A DNA stretch of 64,000 nt from Pseudomonas alliivorans (GTDB taxonomy: Bacteria > Pseudomonadota > Gammaproteobacteria > Pseudomonadales > Pseudomonadaceae). The position numbers and the translations under genes are program-made. Where the stretch lies: positions 372,001 through 436,000 of the forward strand of contig NZ_JAFFZW010000002.1 in the NCBI RefSeq assembly GCF_017826695.1, in the 5' to 3' direction. Below, one piece after another: positions 19,703 through 28,527 of this stretch. Positions within the stretch are counted from its first letter, which is position 1. Each line of letters starts with the position of its first letter. The notes under the pieces were generated by a model. The model worked only from the letters and a program-made list of their open reading frames with translations, was not told the DNA's origin and searched no databases.

Positions 19703-20475
19703 CCACGGCGCAAGCGTTCAGCGAAGCCGAATGGGCGTTGCTCTGCGGACCATTGCAGCTCAGGACTGCCGAGGCTCGTGATCCCCGGTCACTGCCGGCA
19801 CACGCTTTGCTGGACGAAGCTGTGTGCCGCGAGCTGCTGGATGCACTAGGGCCGGTCATCGGTTCTCCCACGCGGGCGATCACAGCCTCCTTGCTGGCCA
19901 AACGGTTTTCCTTTCTCAGCACTGGCGCGTGCCTGTACGCCATGTCGGTCTTCGACAAAGGCCTCAGCCTGTCGCTGGACAACAGCCTGGTCGAATACGC
20001 CCATGACGACGGCCTCTGGACCTCATCCATGCCGCTGCTGAGCGTTGTTCCTTTTAGTTATGCGACCGGAGAGCGGGAAATCTGGCGTGAATCGATCGTT
20101 CGGACCCTGTTCGCCGGATTGCTGAAGCCGCTTTGGGAAATATTCAATCGGGTGAGTGGTATTTCTCGACGCATCCTGTGGGAAAACACGGCCGTTCGCG
20201 TGTATTCGCTTTACGAGAAACGTATGGCCAAGGTTGACGATCCCGTCATTCGTGCGCGGTACGAAGCCGATTTCGACTGGCTGTTGAATCACGCGGATCC
20301 TTCATTGTTCGGTCTGGACTACAACCCGCTGAAGCATTTCAGGCGACCACCGACGACATTGCCGTCCGGGCAGAACATTCGCTTCCGACGCACCTGCTGT
20401 TTTTATTACGACGCAAGCAATCCCGTCGAGTACTGCTCGACCTGTCCGTTATTGAGGCCAAAGAAATGCCGATGA
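19699..20475 (+). CDS. FhuF-like siderophore ferric reductase
   Basis: A 258-residue protein ending in the FhuF [2Fe-2S] motif: Cys233-Cys234, eleven residues, Cys246, two residues, Cys249. In E. coli FhuF this C-terminal cluster reduces hydroxamate-bound iron in the cytoplasm. Here it probably releases iron from imported achromobactin. The ATG at 19699 overlaps the cbrD stop by four bases; an earlier in-frame start lies inside cbrD and was rejected. Confidence 0.85.
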   Translation: MTTAQAFSEAEWALLCGPLQLRTAEARDPRSLPAHALLDEAVCRELLDALGPVIGSPTRAITASLLAKRFSFLSTGACLYAMSVFDKGLSLSLDNSLVEYAHDDGLWTSSMPLLSVVPFSYATGEREIWRESIVRTLFAGLLKPLWEIFNRVSGISRRILWENTAVRVYSLYEKRMAKVDDPVIRARYEADFDWLLNHADPSLFGLDYNPLKHFRRPPTTLPSGQNIRFRRTCCFYYDASNPVEYCSTCPLLRPKKCR

Positions 20476-21122
20476 ATGAGCGAATCGCACCGCGACAGCA
20501 ACACATCAGCCACGACGTGCTTGATCAGTACCGGGACATTTCAGCATCCACCATCGGCCATTTGACCGAATCCGGTTATCTGCCTGGCATCAGGCCGTTG
20601 TTCGAGGGCGCTCGAATGGCAGGCAATGTCGTCACCGTCAAAGTGGAACTGCCCGACGGCAGCATCCTGCGTGACGCTTTGATCAACAGCGAGCCGGGCG
20701 ACGTACTGGTCGTCGAATGCACAGGCGATGCCCATTGCGCCTGCTGGGGCGAACTGCGCACGCTGGCGGGCCTGATCAAGGGGTTGGCAGGTGTGGTGGT
20801 GTCGGGTGCGGTCACGGATGTTGCGGCGTTACGCGCGCATGGCTTGCCTGTCTTCAGTCGCGGGATCAGCGCCGTTACCACCCGCAGCCTCCGGCAGAGC
20901 GGGGCGCTCAATCAGCCGGTCAGGATCGGCGAGGTCACGGTGCAGCCGGGTGATATCGCTATTGGCGACGACGACGGCGTGTTCATTCTGACAGCACACC
21001 AGGCTGGCGAACTGTTGCCTGAGTTGCTGGCGAAAGAACAGGCAGATCGGACGCGCCGTGATGAATTGCTGGGTCGACTGGTTGAAAAACGGATGAATGT
21101 CTCGAAACGCTTCGCGGTGTAG
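20466..21122 (+). CDS. RraA/HMG-aldolase-family protein at the end of the achromobactin operon
   Basis: A 218-residue RraA-like protein, the fold shared by ribonuclease-activity regulator RraA and 4-hydroxy-4-methyl-2-oxoglutarate aldolase/oxaloacetate decarboxylase. Present are GDVLVVECTGD, CWGELRTLAGLIKG, and GAVTDVAALRAHGLPVFSRG. In active aldolases the last motif normally reads V-R-D. Here Thr117 replaces the arginine, while Asp118, the metal ligand, is kept. So aldolase activity is doubtful. It overlaps the reductase gene by ten bases, so it belongs to the same transcript. A role in oxaloacetate or 2-oxoglutarate metabolism for siderophore building blocks is only a guess. Confidence 0.75.
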   Translation: MPMNERIAPRQQHISHDVLDQYRDISASTIGHLTESGYLPGIRPLFEGARMAGNVVTVKVELPDGSILRDALINSEPGDVLVVECTGDAHCACWGELRTLAGLIKGLAGVVVSGAVTDVAALRAHGLPVFSRGISAVTTRSLRQSGALNQPVRIGEVTVQPGDIAIGDDDGVFILTAHQAGELLPELLAKEQADRTRRDELLGRLVEKRMNVSKRFAV

Positions 21123-21147
21123 CGAGACACAGCCAGACCGCCAAGGC

Positions 21148-21180
21148 TGCGCGCAATGCAATCCGGGTTCATTGCGCGCA
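21148..21180. terminator. Strong hairpin between convergent genes
   Basis: TGCGCGCAATG (21148-21158) and CATTGCGCGCA (21170-21180) form a perfect 11-bp stem with an 11-base loop. It lies between the end of the achromobactin operon and the end of the convergent response-regulator gene. It lacks a T-tract but is well placed as a bidirectional stop or mRNA 3' end stabiliser. Confidence 0.55.
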
Positions 21181-21196
21181 ACGGCGACCCAAGCGC

Positions 21197-21634
21197 TCAG
21201 TTCGGATCGTCCATGGAAACCTGAGCGATGCCTTCCGCACCCAGACTGTCCATGATGCCGTTGACCAGCTGGGTGATGGTCCAGGGCTTGGCGATGAACA
21301 GTACGTCATCCTTCAATTGATCACTGCCCGGCGTGCCGTGGCCGGACATGACCACGACCGGAATGTGCGACCACTGTGAACCCACCAGGTTGGCCAGCGC
21401 GATGCCGTCCATACTGCCCGGCATACGGACATCCGTCAGGAGCAGGGCAACCTTGTTGGTGTTCTGCTGGAGGTATTTCATCGCTTCGTCGGCGTTTTCC
21501 ACGGCCTTGGTGCGCAGTCCGACGTCCGTCTCGAGGATTTCACAGACGAAGTCGCGGATCGTCTGTTCGTCTTCAACGACCAGCACCAGACCTTCCCCTT
21601 GTGCAGGCTTCCCATACTGCTCTGATTGAGCCAT
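21197..21634 (-). CDS. Single-domain response regulator (CheY/FixJ-like receiver)
   Basis: A 145-residue receiver domain with no output domain. Acidic pocket Glu21-Asp22, phosphoacceptor Asp68 in LLLTDVRMPG, Ser97 in VVMSGHG and Lys116 in FIAKPW are all in place. So it should be phosphorylated by a histidine kinase, none of which is in the window. By family knowledge it may act in a phosphorelay or protein-protein switch. GAGGGAAC before the ATG is a good ribosome site, and is itself part of a long inverted repeat in the leader. Confidence 0.88.
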   Translation of the reverse strand: MAQSEQYGKPAQGEGLVLVVEDEQTIRDFVCEILETDVGLRTKAVENADEAMKYLQQNTNKVALLLTDVRMPGSMDGIALANLVGSQWSHIPVVVMSGHGTPGSDQLKDDVLFIAKPWTITQLVNGIMDSLGAEGIAQVSMDDPN

Positions 21635-21733
21635 TTTTCGTTCCCTCAGCCTTGCATTTCACATTCAAAAACACTGCAACGTCGGATTGAACCGTTGCTC
21701 ATGCTGATATGAGCAAAACAGGGAACGAAAAAT
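21634..21733 (-). promoter_or_regulatory. Leader with 14-base arms able to mask the ribosome site
   Basis: ATTTTTCGTTCCCT at 21634-21647 and its exact complement AGGGAACGAAAAAT at 21720-21733 flank the 100-base leader of the response-regulator gene. On the mRNA the upstream arm pairs with the Shine-Dalgarno and the bases up to and including part of the start codon. Between them a second perfect stem (21695-21702 with 21709-21716, loop 6) sits close to the upstream arm. This looks like a translational switch, though two DNA operator half-sites are an alternative. Confidence 0.45.
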
Positions 21734-21760
21734 TCATATTTTTCTGAAAATCAGCTCATC

Positions 21761-23086
21761 TCATTGTCTGGCCGGGCCATTGGGTACAACCTGAACCTGC
21801 GTGCCCGCCACGCTGATCTTGCCTGCTCCAGCAGTCTGAGGCACTTGTTTGAACGCAACGTCTGCGGGCAACGGCGTAATCAGATAGTCGGCGTGTTGGC
21901 TGAACGCCTGAAGCGCATTGATATCTTCGGGACGGTAATCGTTGCCACTGAACGCTTGCTGATTGGGCACACACGGCCTGCCAATCGCGGCCTGACACGC
22001 TGCATTTTCGGCTTCGGTCCCTGGCGCGAAGAGCGCAAATGCAGTGCCGGGTTGATGCGCATCAAAGTAGAAAGGGTGCGTGACATGATCGAAATAATTA
22101 CCTTCCACCAGCAGATGGGAGTACATGGTCCGCGGCATGATTGCGCCCTGGTAGCTCACCTGGGAATACACGTTATTGACCAGTTGCACAGTGACGTCGG
22201 CATTGGCCATACCGCCGGCATGCGGCCCGCGACCGGACGTATCGTGCACGTAGTTTCTGGCCACGGTCAGCGTGTCCGGATTGCCCAGAAACAGCCACAC
22301 CCAGTAGTGATGGCCGTCGCAGGACGCCGAGTAGGGCGTGCGCCCGTCGAATTCATTGTCTGAAATCGTGATATGGGAGGCAGACATCCAGCCGGTCGCA
22401 ATCATCTGCCTGCCGATGCGTGCGAACGTGTTGTTGCTGATCCACACACCGTCGGTATTTTCGATGATGAGCGCATCGCCCGCCCAGACGGTCTGCGGAT
22501 TGACATCAGACAGCGTCAGATTGCGGACGATGACGTTGTGAACACCGCCGCCGATGTGCAGCGCAATGCCCTGGATGCCCGCCTGACTGCCTACGCCGAT
22601 CAGTGTTTTGTTCGAGCCCACATTGAGGCGCGTCATGCCGGCGTTGTCATAGGTCACGCTGGCCGATTTCCTGTCCTGACAGAACCCGTTGAAACCGTTG
22701 ATCGCCAGTTGTCCGCCGCCGGCAGGGCACGGGTTGACCTCGCACCCCATCTCGGTGGTTGTGGGACTGCCGTTGATCATCACGCTGCCACGGAAGTCGA
22801 ACGCATGATCGAGTTCGATGACGCGCGGCGTGTCGTCGGAACAATGGCCGTGGTTATCATATGAACCGCACAGCGCCTTTTGAAGCTCGCCGATTGTCGT
22901 CGGGCGGACAGGCGCTACGTCGCCACCACCTGTAACGTTTTTGGCAAAGCCTTCCGGGCTGTCTGCCGCGAGGGACGGCTCGGGCATCGAAAGTCCGCCG
23001 ACTGTCACCAGTCCAGAAACCAACAACCCAAACAGGCTGTGTGCGGGCATAACCCTCGATATTTTCCAGCGTGCAGGCGATCTCAT
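21761..23086 (-). CDS. Secreted PL1-family pectate/pectin lyase (first paralogue)
   Basis: A parallel-beta-helix polysaccharide lyase of family PL1, about 441 residues. It cleaves homogalacturonan by beta-elimination outside the cell. An export signal lies at the N-terminus (basic SPARWKISR, hydrophobic core, cleavage near PSLAADS). Helix repeats are clear: GVHNVIVRNLTLSDVNPQ, ADGVWIS-type turn reading DGVWISNNTFARIGRQ, and RNYVHDTSGRGPHAGG. The usual WIDH turn of pectate lyases is WISN here. A start at 23137 would add 17 residues; 23086 gives the better signal peptide. It closely resembles the gene at 34785-36014, showing duplication. It lies 126 bases upstream of the response regulator on the same strand. 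Confidence 0.82.
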   Translation of the reverse strand: MRSPARWKISRVMPAHSLFGLLVSGLVTVGGLSMPEPSLAADSPEGFAKNVTGGGDVAPVRPTTIGELQKALCGSYDNHGHCSDDTPRVIELDHAFDFRGSVMINGSPTTTEMGCEVNPCPAGGGQLAINGFNGFCQDRKSASVTYDNAGMTRLNVGSNKTLIGVGSQAGIQGIALHIGGGVHNVIVRNLTLSDVNPQTVWAGDALIIENTDGVWISNNTFARIGRQMIATGWMSASHITISDNEFDGRTPYSASCDGHHYWVWLFLGNPDTLTVARNYVHDTSGRGPHAGGMANADVTVQLVNNVYSQVSYQGAIMPRTMYSHLLVEGNYFDHVTHPFYFDAHQPGTAFALFAPGTEAENAACQAAIGRPCVPNQQAFSGNDYRPEDINALQAFSQHADYLITPLPADVAFKQVPQTAGAGKISVAGTQVQVVPNGPARQ

Positions 23087-23305
23087 TCGGTTTGATTCCA
23101 CGGTTTTGGGCAGGCGAACGTCGCTCATCGGCTGCATGAATCGCAGCGATGAGCATTTATGGGGGAGTTGCCCGCTGGTCAGACGGGTTCGCGAGATTCC
23201 ACCGAAAGGCGGGAGAAGATCAAATGACTAATTATTTAACCGTAAGCCTTGGAGGTTTCGGCCAGGGAGAGAAGAACCGTCGCTTTCCTGAGCGGGCAAA
23301 ACGCA

Positions 23306-24253
23306 TCAACCGATCAGTGAACGAGCCGTCGCAAGATCGGTAATCAACACATCCAGATAACCGCCGCGCAATGCACCGCGAATCGCGTTCACTTTTCGCT
23401 CGCCACCGGCAAGGCCGATGACCCGTTCTATGTTCAGAAGCTGCTCAAGGTCCACCGAAACCACGACTTCCTCGCTGTCCTGCAGCACCGGCTTGCCGTC
23501 GGCATCGTAATAGCGCAGACAGATATCACCCACCGCGCCGCGTTCAGCCAACAACTTGAGCATCGGCTCACCGTGATAGTTTCCGCTGTTGCGCAGCAAC
23601 TTCGAGGGTTCGAGCTCGCCGATGCCGACAATCGCAACAGTCAGGTTGAAGAAACGTTCAACGACTTCCCTGACTTCATCCAGTTGCAGAATACGGTGGC
23701 GGCTGTCGACCGACTGTTCGATGCTCTGTGACGGCAGCAGGTAGGAAGGGCAGCCCAGCAGTGTTGCCAGCTGCTGAGTGAGCAAGGTGGCCTCGAAAGC
23801 ACCTTTGTTACCGACGCCACCCAACAGTTGAACCACTTCAGTTGCCGCACTCTGCTTGGAGCTGTGCATGTAGCCGACCATCGCGCGAATGGTCGAGCTC
23901 CAGGAACTGATGCCGATTCTGTCCTTCTCGGTGATGGTGGTCTCGATGTAGTGCGCAGCCGCCGAGCCAATGGCCTGCTTGAGGGCGTCTTCATCGTCGC
24001 TGGTCGGCTCGACGACGATCACCTGTCTGACGCCATAGCGTTGTTGCAGCTCACGCTCCAGGTCGAGGTGAAAATTCGCCGGTCGCTGCACCGAAATCTT
24101 GACGATTCCCTCTTTCAACGCACGACTGAGCGCCCGGCTCACGAACGATTGGGACAGATCCAGTTGCTGTGAAATCTGGGACTGCTTCAGTCCGTCTTCG
24201 TAATAAAGCGAAGCAATCTTTGTCAGGAGCCGCTGCTCCTCAAGCATTCTCAT
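23306..24253 (-). CDS. SorC-family sugar-responsive transcriptional regulator
   Basis: A 315-residue SorC/LsrR/DeoR-type regulator. The N-terminal helix-turn-helix is KQSQISQQLDLSQSFVSRAL (about residues 23-42). The rest is the sugar-phosphate-binding domain with GISSWSSTIRAMV, LLGGVGNKGAFEATLL and GLAGGERKVNAIRGAL. Such proteins are usually repressors released by a phosphorylated intermediate. It is the last gene of the minus-strand ABC/dehydrogenase run. Two identical palindromes in the divergent promoter region at 29.5-29.8 kb are the best candidates for its operators. Confidence 0.87.
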   Translation of the reverse strand: MRMLEEQRLLTKIASLYYEDGLKQSQISQQLDLSQSFVSRALSRALKEGIVKISVQRPANFHLDLERELQQRYGVRQVIVVEPTSDDEDALKQAIGSAAAHYIETTITEKDRIGISSWSSTIRAMVGYMHSSKQSAATEVVQLLGGVGNKGAFEATLLTQQLATLLGCPSYLLPSQSIEQSVDSRHRILQLDEVREVVERFFNLTVAIVGIGELEPSKLLRNSGNYHGEPMLKLLAERGAVGDICLRYYDADGKPVLQDSEEVVVSVDLEQLLNIERVIGLAGGERKVNAIRGALRGGYLDVLITDLATARSLIG

Positions 24254-24327
24254 CCGGGATCCAACTTAGCCAGTTTGCAGGCACTATGGTGCAATTCGCC
24301 TCAAAGCAAAAGCAACCCTTTGCTTGA

Positions 24328-25131
24328 TCAGGACATGATCAGACCGCCATCGACATTGATTGACTGACCGGTGATGTAGGCCGCATCCGCAGAGGCCAGA
24401 AAGGTGACCAGTCCGGCAACGTCGTGGGCCGTTCCAGCGCGTTTCATCGGGATGCCGGCAACCCATTCGGCCATCAGTTCGCCAGTGCCGTAGGTTTTAT
24501 CGGGCGTCGACAGTATCTGCCCCCAGACCCGGTCGTTGTACTCCCACATTTCGCTTTCGATGATGCCGGGGCAGAACGCATTGACCGTTATGCCGTGAGG
24601 CGCCAGCTCATGGGCCAGACTGTGAGTAATGCCGATCACGCCCATTTTGCTGGCGGCGTAGTGGGGCGTATAGATGAAGCCCTGGCGGCCCTGACCCGAA
24701 CTGGTGTTGATGAGTCGACCACCTCGCCCGTTGTTGATCATGTGTTTGGCGGCTTCGCGGCAGCACAGCCAGACGCCGGTGGTATTGACCTGCAGCACTC
24801 GGTCGAAATCGGCACGGGGCATGCGGTCGAAATGATCGATGGTGATGATCCCGGCGTTCTGTATTGAAACGTCGACACGGCCGAAGCGAGCCTGTGCCTG
24901 GGCGTACAGGTCGATCACCGCCTGCTCGTCGGTGATGTCTGCCACCACCGGTAGCACTTCAGCGCCGGTCAATTCGACGATACGTCGGGCGGTTTCATTG
25001 ACCCTGTCGGCATTGGACACCATGACCAGTTTGGCGCCTTCTCTGGCGAAGCGCTCTGCAATGCCTTCACCAATGCCCCGGCATGCGCCGGTAATGACCA
25101 CAGTGACTCCGTCGAAGCGTTTATTGTTCAA
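24328..25131 (-). CDS. Short-chain dehydrogenase/reductase, probable polyol or sugar dehydrogenase
   Basis: A classical SDR of 267 residues. The NAD(P) loop is TGACRGIG (14-21), with NAG at 92-94. The catalytic set is Ser144/145, Tyr158 and Lys162 (YAASK). The C-terminal GQSINVDGG is typical. It starts with TTG, supported by AAGGAG seven bases upstream. The residues after beta-2 (VSNADR) do not settle NAD versus NADP. Its place beside a sugar ABC transporter suggests oxidation of a polyol or a ketose/aldose pair; the substrate is unknown. Confidence 0.82.
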   Translation of the reverse strand: MNNKRFDGVTVVITGACRGIGEGIAERFAREGAKLVMVSNADRVNETARRIVELTGAEVLPVVADITDEQAVIDLYAQAQARFGRVDVSIQNAGIITIDHFDRMPRADFDRVLQVNTTGVWLCCREAAKHMINNGRGGRLINTSSGQGRQGFIYTPHYAASKMGVIGITHSLAHELAPHGITVNAFCPGIIESEMWEYNDRVWGQILSTPDKTYGTGELMAEWVAGIPMKRAGTAHDVAGLVTFLASADAAYITGQSINVDGGLIMS

Positions 25132-25188
25132 GAGCGTGCTCCTTTGCGGGTGGATTCAGTTCGAGATTCCTGTTTCAGGCGCTGTCGC

Positions 25189-25953
25189 TCACCAGCAGAC
25201 GAATCCGCCGTCCACAATCAGGTCGATGCCGGTGCAGAAAGACGCAGCCTGACTGGAGAGAAAGATGGCGGGGCCGACCATTTCGTCGACCGTGGCCATG
25301 CGACCCAGCGGCGTGGTCTCTTCGAAAATCTTCACCTGATCGGCGACCTCCGGCCGAGTATTCATGGGTGTTGCGGTGTAGCCGGGGCTGATGCTGTTGA
25401 CTCGCACCCCACGCTGCGCCCATTCCATGGCCAGGCTTTTCGACAAGTGGATAACGCCCGCTTTCGAGGTGTTGTAGTGGGCTTGCAACAGGCCACGATT
25501 GACGATGATCCCGGACATTGACGCAATGTTGATGATCGACCCTCGTTGGCGCGGCAGCATGACGCGGGCCTGTGCCTGACAACTGAGCATGATGCCGGTC
25601 AGGTTGACGTCGAGCATCTGCTGCCAGCGGCTCAACTCCAGCGCTTCTGCGGGCTGGGCATTGGCGATCCCTGCGGCGTTGACCGCCAGGCTGAGCGCTC
25701 CCAGATCCTGTTCCGTACGGGCTACTGCGGCTTCCAGCTCCTCAGGCGACGTCACCGAACCTTCCAGTGCCAACGCCTTGCGGCCATGGCGCTGGATGCC
25801 CTCGAGAGTGCTGGACATGTCCCGACTGCCGGGCAGGTCGAAGCAGGCGACATGTGCACCGGCTTCAGCCAGCCCGATCGCGATGGCCTGACCGATGCCG
25901 CTGCCGGCACCGGTGACGAAGGCGGTTTGTCCACTCAAATCAAACAGACGCAT
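25189..25953 (-). CDS. Short-chain dehydrogenase/reductase, second in the sugar locus
   Basis: A 254-residue SDR. The cofactor loop is TGAGSGIG (14-21), and Asp39 at the end of beta-2 points to NAD. Ser145, Tyr160 and Lys164 form the catalytic set, and the tail reads GIDLIVDGGF. GGAG lies upstream of the ATG. It resembles NAD-dependent polyol (arabinitol/sorbitol-type) dehydrogenases in overall look. It lies ten bases downstream of the ABC ATPase gene, so co-transcription is near certain. Having two dehydrogenases suggests two oxidation or epimerising redox steps. Confidence 0.82.
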   Translation of the reverse strand: MRLFDLSGQTAFVTGAGSGIGQAIAIGLAEAGAHVACFDLPGSRDMSSTLEGIQRHGRKALALEGSVTSPEELEAAVARTEQDLGALSLAVNAAGIANAQPAEALELSRWQQMLDVNLTGIMLSCQAQARVMLPRQRGSIINIASMSGIIVNRGLLQAHYNTSKAGVIHLSKSLAMEWAQRGVRVNSISPGYTATPMNTRPEVADQVKIFEETTPLGRMATVDEMVGPAIFLSSQAASFCTGIDLIVDGGFVCW

Positions 25954-25963
25954 AAATCGACTC

Positions 25964-27475
25964 CTAGGCTGTCGCCAGTTCCATGACCGCCACAGGCGTG
26001 GCGTTTTCTTTGTTCAGGATGCCCATCTGGCGACCCCGGCTCATGACCATGACCCGGCTGGCCAGACCCAGCACTTCATCCAGATCGGAACTCACCACAA
26101 TCACCGCCATGCCGTTGGCAGCCAGTTCGGCAATGACTTCATAAATCGCCGCACGGGCGCCGACATCAATGCCTCGGGTCGGCTCATCGAGGATGAACAC
26201 CTTGGGGTTACGGGCGAGCCACTTGGCGATGATCACTTTTTGCTGATTGCCGCCGGACAGGCAGGAAATTGTCTGTTCCGGCAGGCCCTTGACGCCCATC
26301 CTCGAGACGGCGTGCTGGGCAAACTCCCTCAAACCGGACGGAGAAATCCAACCCTGTCCGGGGAGCAGGTCGGTATTGCCGTAGATCAGGTTTTCTTCGA
26401 TGGCATGGTCCACGACCACACCTTGCTGCTTGCGATCTTCCGGTACCAGAACGATCCCGGCCTGAATGGCTTCGTGCGGTGAGGCGAAGTGTTGGGGATG
26501 ATTGTCGAGAATCAGCGTACCGGTAATGTGCTCCGCCGCGCCCGCAATGGCCCTGACCAGCTCGGTCCTGCCAGCCCCGACAACGCCTGCAATGCCAAAC
26601 ACCTCACCTTTGTAGACCGAGAAGTCTATATCGTGAAACTCCATTTCCCGGCACTTGAGATCCTTGACCGTCAGCACGACCTCTGACTGAGCCGGCTTCA
26701 TTGCAGGGAAGATCCGGTCCACACTGCGGCCGACCATTTCCGCGACCAGTTGTCTGACCGGCACCTGCGCCGTCGCGTGGACAGCAACTTGCCGACCATC
26801 GCGCAAGACGAGTATCCGGTCTGCAACTCTGGCGATTTCTTCCATTCGATGGCTGATATAGATGAAGGACACGCCCTCGGCTTTCAGGCGTTCTACCTGG
26901 GCGAAGAGTTTTTCGGTTTCCTCGCCGCCCAGCGCTGCCGTGGGTTCGTCGAGAATCAGCAGACTGGCCTTGAGGGTCAGTGCCTTGGCGATCTCGACCA
27001 GTTGCTGTGCCGCCACGCTCAAACCCGCAACCTTTCGGGTCGCCGAGACTTTCAAGCCAAGACGATCCAGCTGCTTTTGCGCTTCAGCTTCCATCAAGGC
27101 CCTGTCGACACGCCCGAAGCGAGTCGGCAGGCGGCCAACAAACATGTTTTCGGCAATCGACAGCTCCGGCAGCAGACGGATTTCCTGGTGGATGAGCCCG
27201 ATACCTGAATCCAGCGCAGCACCTGGGGAGGCGGGCGTGTAGGCCTCGCCTTGCCAGATCATCGAGCCGCCAGCCTCGGGCGGGACGAGACCGGCGATGA
27301 TCGAAGACAGCGTGGATTTGCCCGCGCCATTCTCACCAAGCAAGGCAAGCACTTCGCCCGGGTAGATATCAACGTCGATATTGGCGAGCACCTCGATGTC
27401 CGCGTACTTCTTGCCGATGTTGCGCAGGCTGAGCCTTGGTGCAGGCGCCGATTGATCTATTGCGGTGGCAGACAT
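25964..27475 (-). CDS. Sugar ABC transporter ATPase (RbsA/XylG type)
   Basis: A 503-residue double ATPase. The first half has Walker A GENGAGKST (47-55), signature LSVAAQQLVEIAKAL and Walker B LLILDEPTAAL. The second half has the degenerate loop GVVGAGRTEL, then LSGGNQQKVIIAKWL and VFILDEPTRGID, as usual for the carbohydrate uptake transporter-2 family. It energises the permease at 28528-29523. GGGAG precedes the ATG. Confidence 0.92.
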   Translation of the reverse strand: MSATAIDQSAPAPRLSLRNIGKKYADIEVLANIDVDIYPGEVLALLGENGAGKSTLSSIIAGLVPPEAGGSMIWQGEAYTPASPGAALDSGIGLIHQEIRLLPELSIAENMFVGRLPTRFGRVDRALMEAEAQKQLDRLGLKVSATRKVAGLSVAAQQLVEIAKALTLKASLLILDEPTAALGGEETEKLFAQVERLKAEGVSFIYISHRMEEIARVADRILVLRDGRQVAVHATAQVPVRQLVAEMVGRSVDRIFPAMKPAQSEVVLTVKDLKCREMEFHDIDFSVYKGEVFGIAGVVGAGRTELVRAIAGAAEHITGTLILDNHPQHFASPHEAIQAGIVLVPEDRKQQGVVVDHAIEENLIYGNTDLLPGQGWISPSGLREFAQHAVSRMGVKGLPEQTISCLSGGNQQKVIIAKWLARNPKVFILDEPTRGIDVGARAAIYEVIAELAANGMAVIVVSSDLDEVLGLASRVMVMSRGRQMGILNKENATPVAVMELATA

Positions 27476-27528
27476 GGAATCTCCCGGGCATTACTGGATT
27501 GATCAACACCTCAACAGGTGCTGGCGGA

Positions 27529-28461
27529 TCAAGGATGGTTGGCGATGAATGGCGCCACGTTTTCCTTGGTCGTCAGAATCGCTTCCTGCAACTGTTCCTT
27601 GGGAACGGTTTTGCCTTCCTTGAGTGCGATGGCCGAGTCCAGCGCCAGTCGGCCCATCTTCTGTGCCTGCTGGGTCATGGTGGCCGAGAGTGTGCCGTTG
27701 GCGACCGCCTTGAGGCCTGCAACGTCACCGTCGAAGCCCACAATGGTCACCGGCTGCTCCAGATTGGCGACCTTCACCGCCTGTGCCGCGCCCAATGCCA
27801 TGGCGTCGGCTCTACCGAAGAACACCGTAATGTTCGGGTCGCGCTGGAGCATGTCCTGAGCGACGGCAAAACCACGGTCCTGCGCCCATTCGGCCGGTTG
27901 TTCGGCGACGACTTTCAGGCCGGGGAATTTCGAGAGGCCTTCGGAGAAGCCTTTGGCACGATCGTTTTCCGGCGAGGTGCCGATCTGCCCCTGAAGAATG
28001 GCAACCCGGCCTTTGCCGCCGGTCACCTTGCCCACGTATTCAGCCAGTGTGCGGGCTGCTGCAACGCTGTCGCTGGCAATGAAGGTGTCACCCGGTGCGT
28101 CGGGCGCGTTGCGATCCACAGCGATGACCGGAATGCCTGCGGCCTTGGCTGCCTTGACCGGAACCCCGGCGGCGGTGGCACCTGCCGGAATATAAATGAG
28201 GGCGTCGATCTTGCGTGTGATCAGGTCCTGAACCTGACTCACCTGAGTGGCCGAGTTGCCTTGTGCATCGACCGTGATGACCTTGATGCCTTTTTCCTTG
28301 CCTGCGGCCTCGACCGACTGTTTGATCTGGTTGAAGAAGTCAGCCTGCAGGTTGGCGACAGCCAGGCCGACGGTAAGGTTTTCAGCCCAGGCCTGGCCCG
28401 TTGTGGCAAGGGTGACAGCCGCGAACAGACTGCCCAGCAACAGCTTTTTTGGCGCTAACAT
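27529..28461 (-). CDS. Periplasmic sugar-binding protein (RbsB type)
   Basis: A 310-residue class-I periplasmic binding protein. The signal peptide reads KKLLLGSLFAAVTLATTG with cleavage after AWA. The mature part begins ENLTVGLAVANLQADFF and holds IPVIAVDRNAPD and TIVGFDGDVAGLKAV, the ligand-binding hinge region of ribose-type proteins. An upstream in-frame start would add 18 residues; GGAGAA before the ATG at 28461 fixes the start. The ligand cannot be read from sequence alone. Confidence 0.9.
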   Translation of the reverse strand: MLAPKKLLLGSLFAAVTLATTGQAWAENLTVGLAVANLQADFFNQIKQSVEAAGKEKGIKVITVDAQGNSATQVSQVQDLITRKIDALIYIPAGATAAGVPVKAAKAAGIPVIAVDRNAPDAPGDTFIASDSVAAARTLAEYVGKVTGGKGRVAILQGQIGTSPENDRAKGFSEGLSKFPGLKVVAEQPAEWAQDRGFAVAQDMLQRDPNITVFFGRADAMALGAAQAVKVANLEQPVTIVGFDGDVAGLKAVANGTLSATMTQQAQKMGRLALDSAIALKEGKTVPKEQLQEAILTTKENVAPFIANHP

Positions 28462-28527
28462 AGCGGTTCTCCATTGTTTTTGTTGTGTACTGCGGTCAGG
28501 GAACAGAAATCGCAAAAGAATTCAAAA

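Noticed and set aside
22373..22864. Plus-strand reading frames of over 160 codons across the first pectate lyase
   Set aside because: Antisense shadow of a clear PL1 gene in GC-rich DNA; no domains and no ribosome site.
23138..23305. Plus-strand small ORF between pectate lyase and SorC genes
   Set aside because: Random-looking sequence running into the antisense of the regulator gene; no support.
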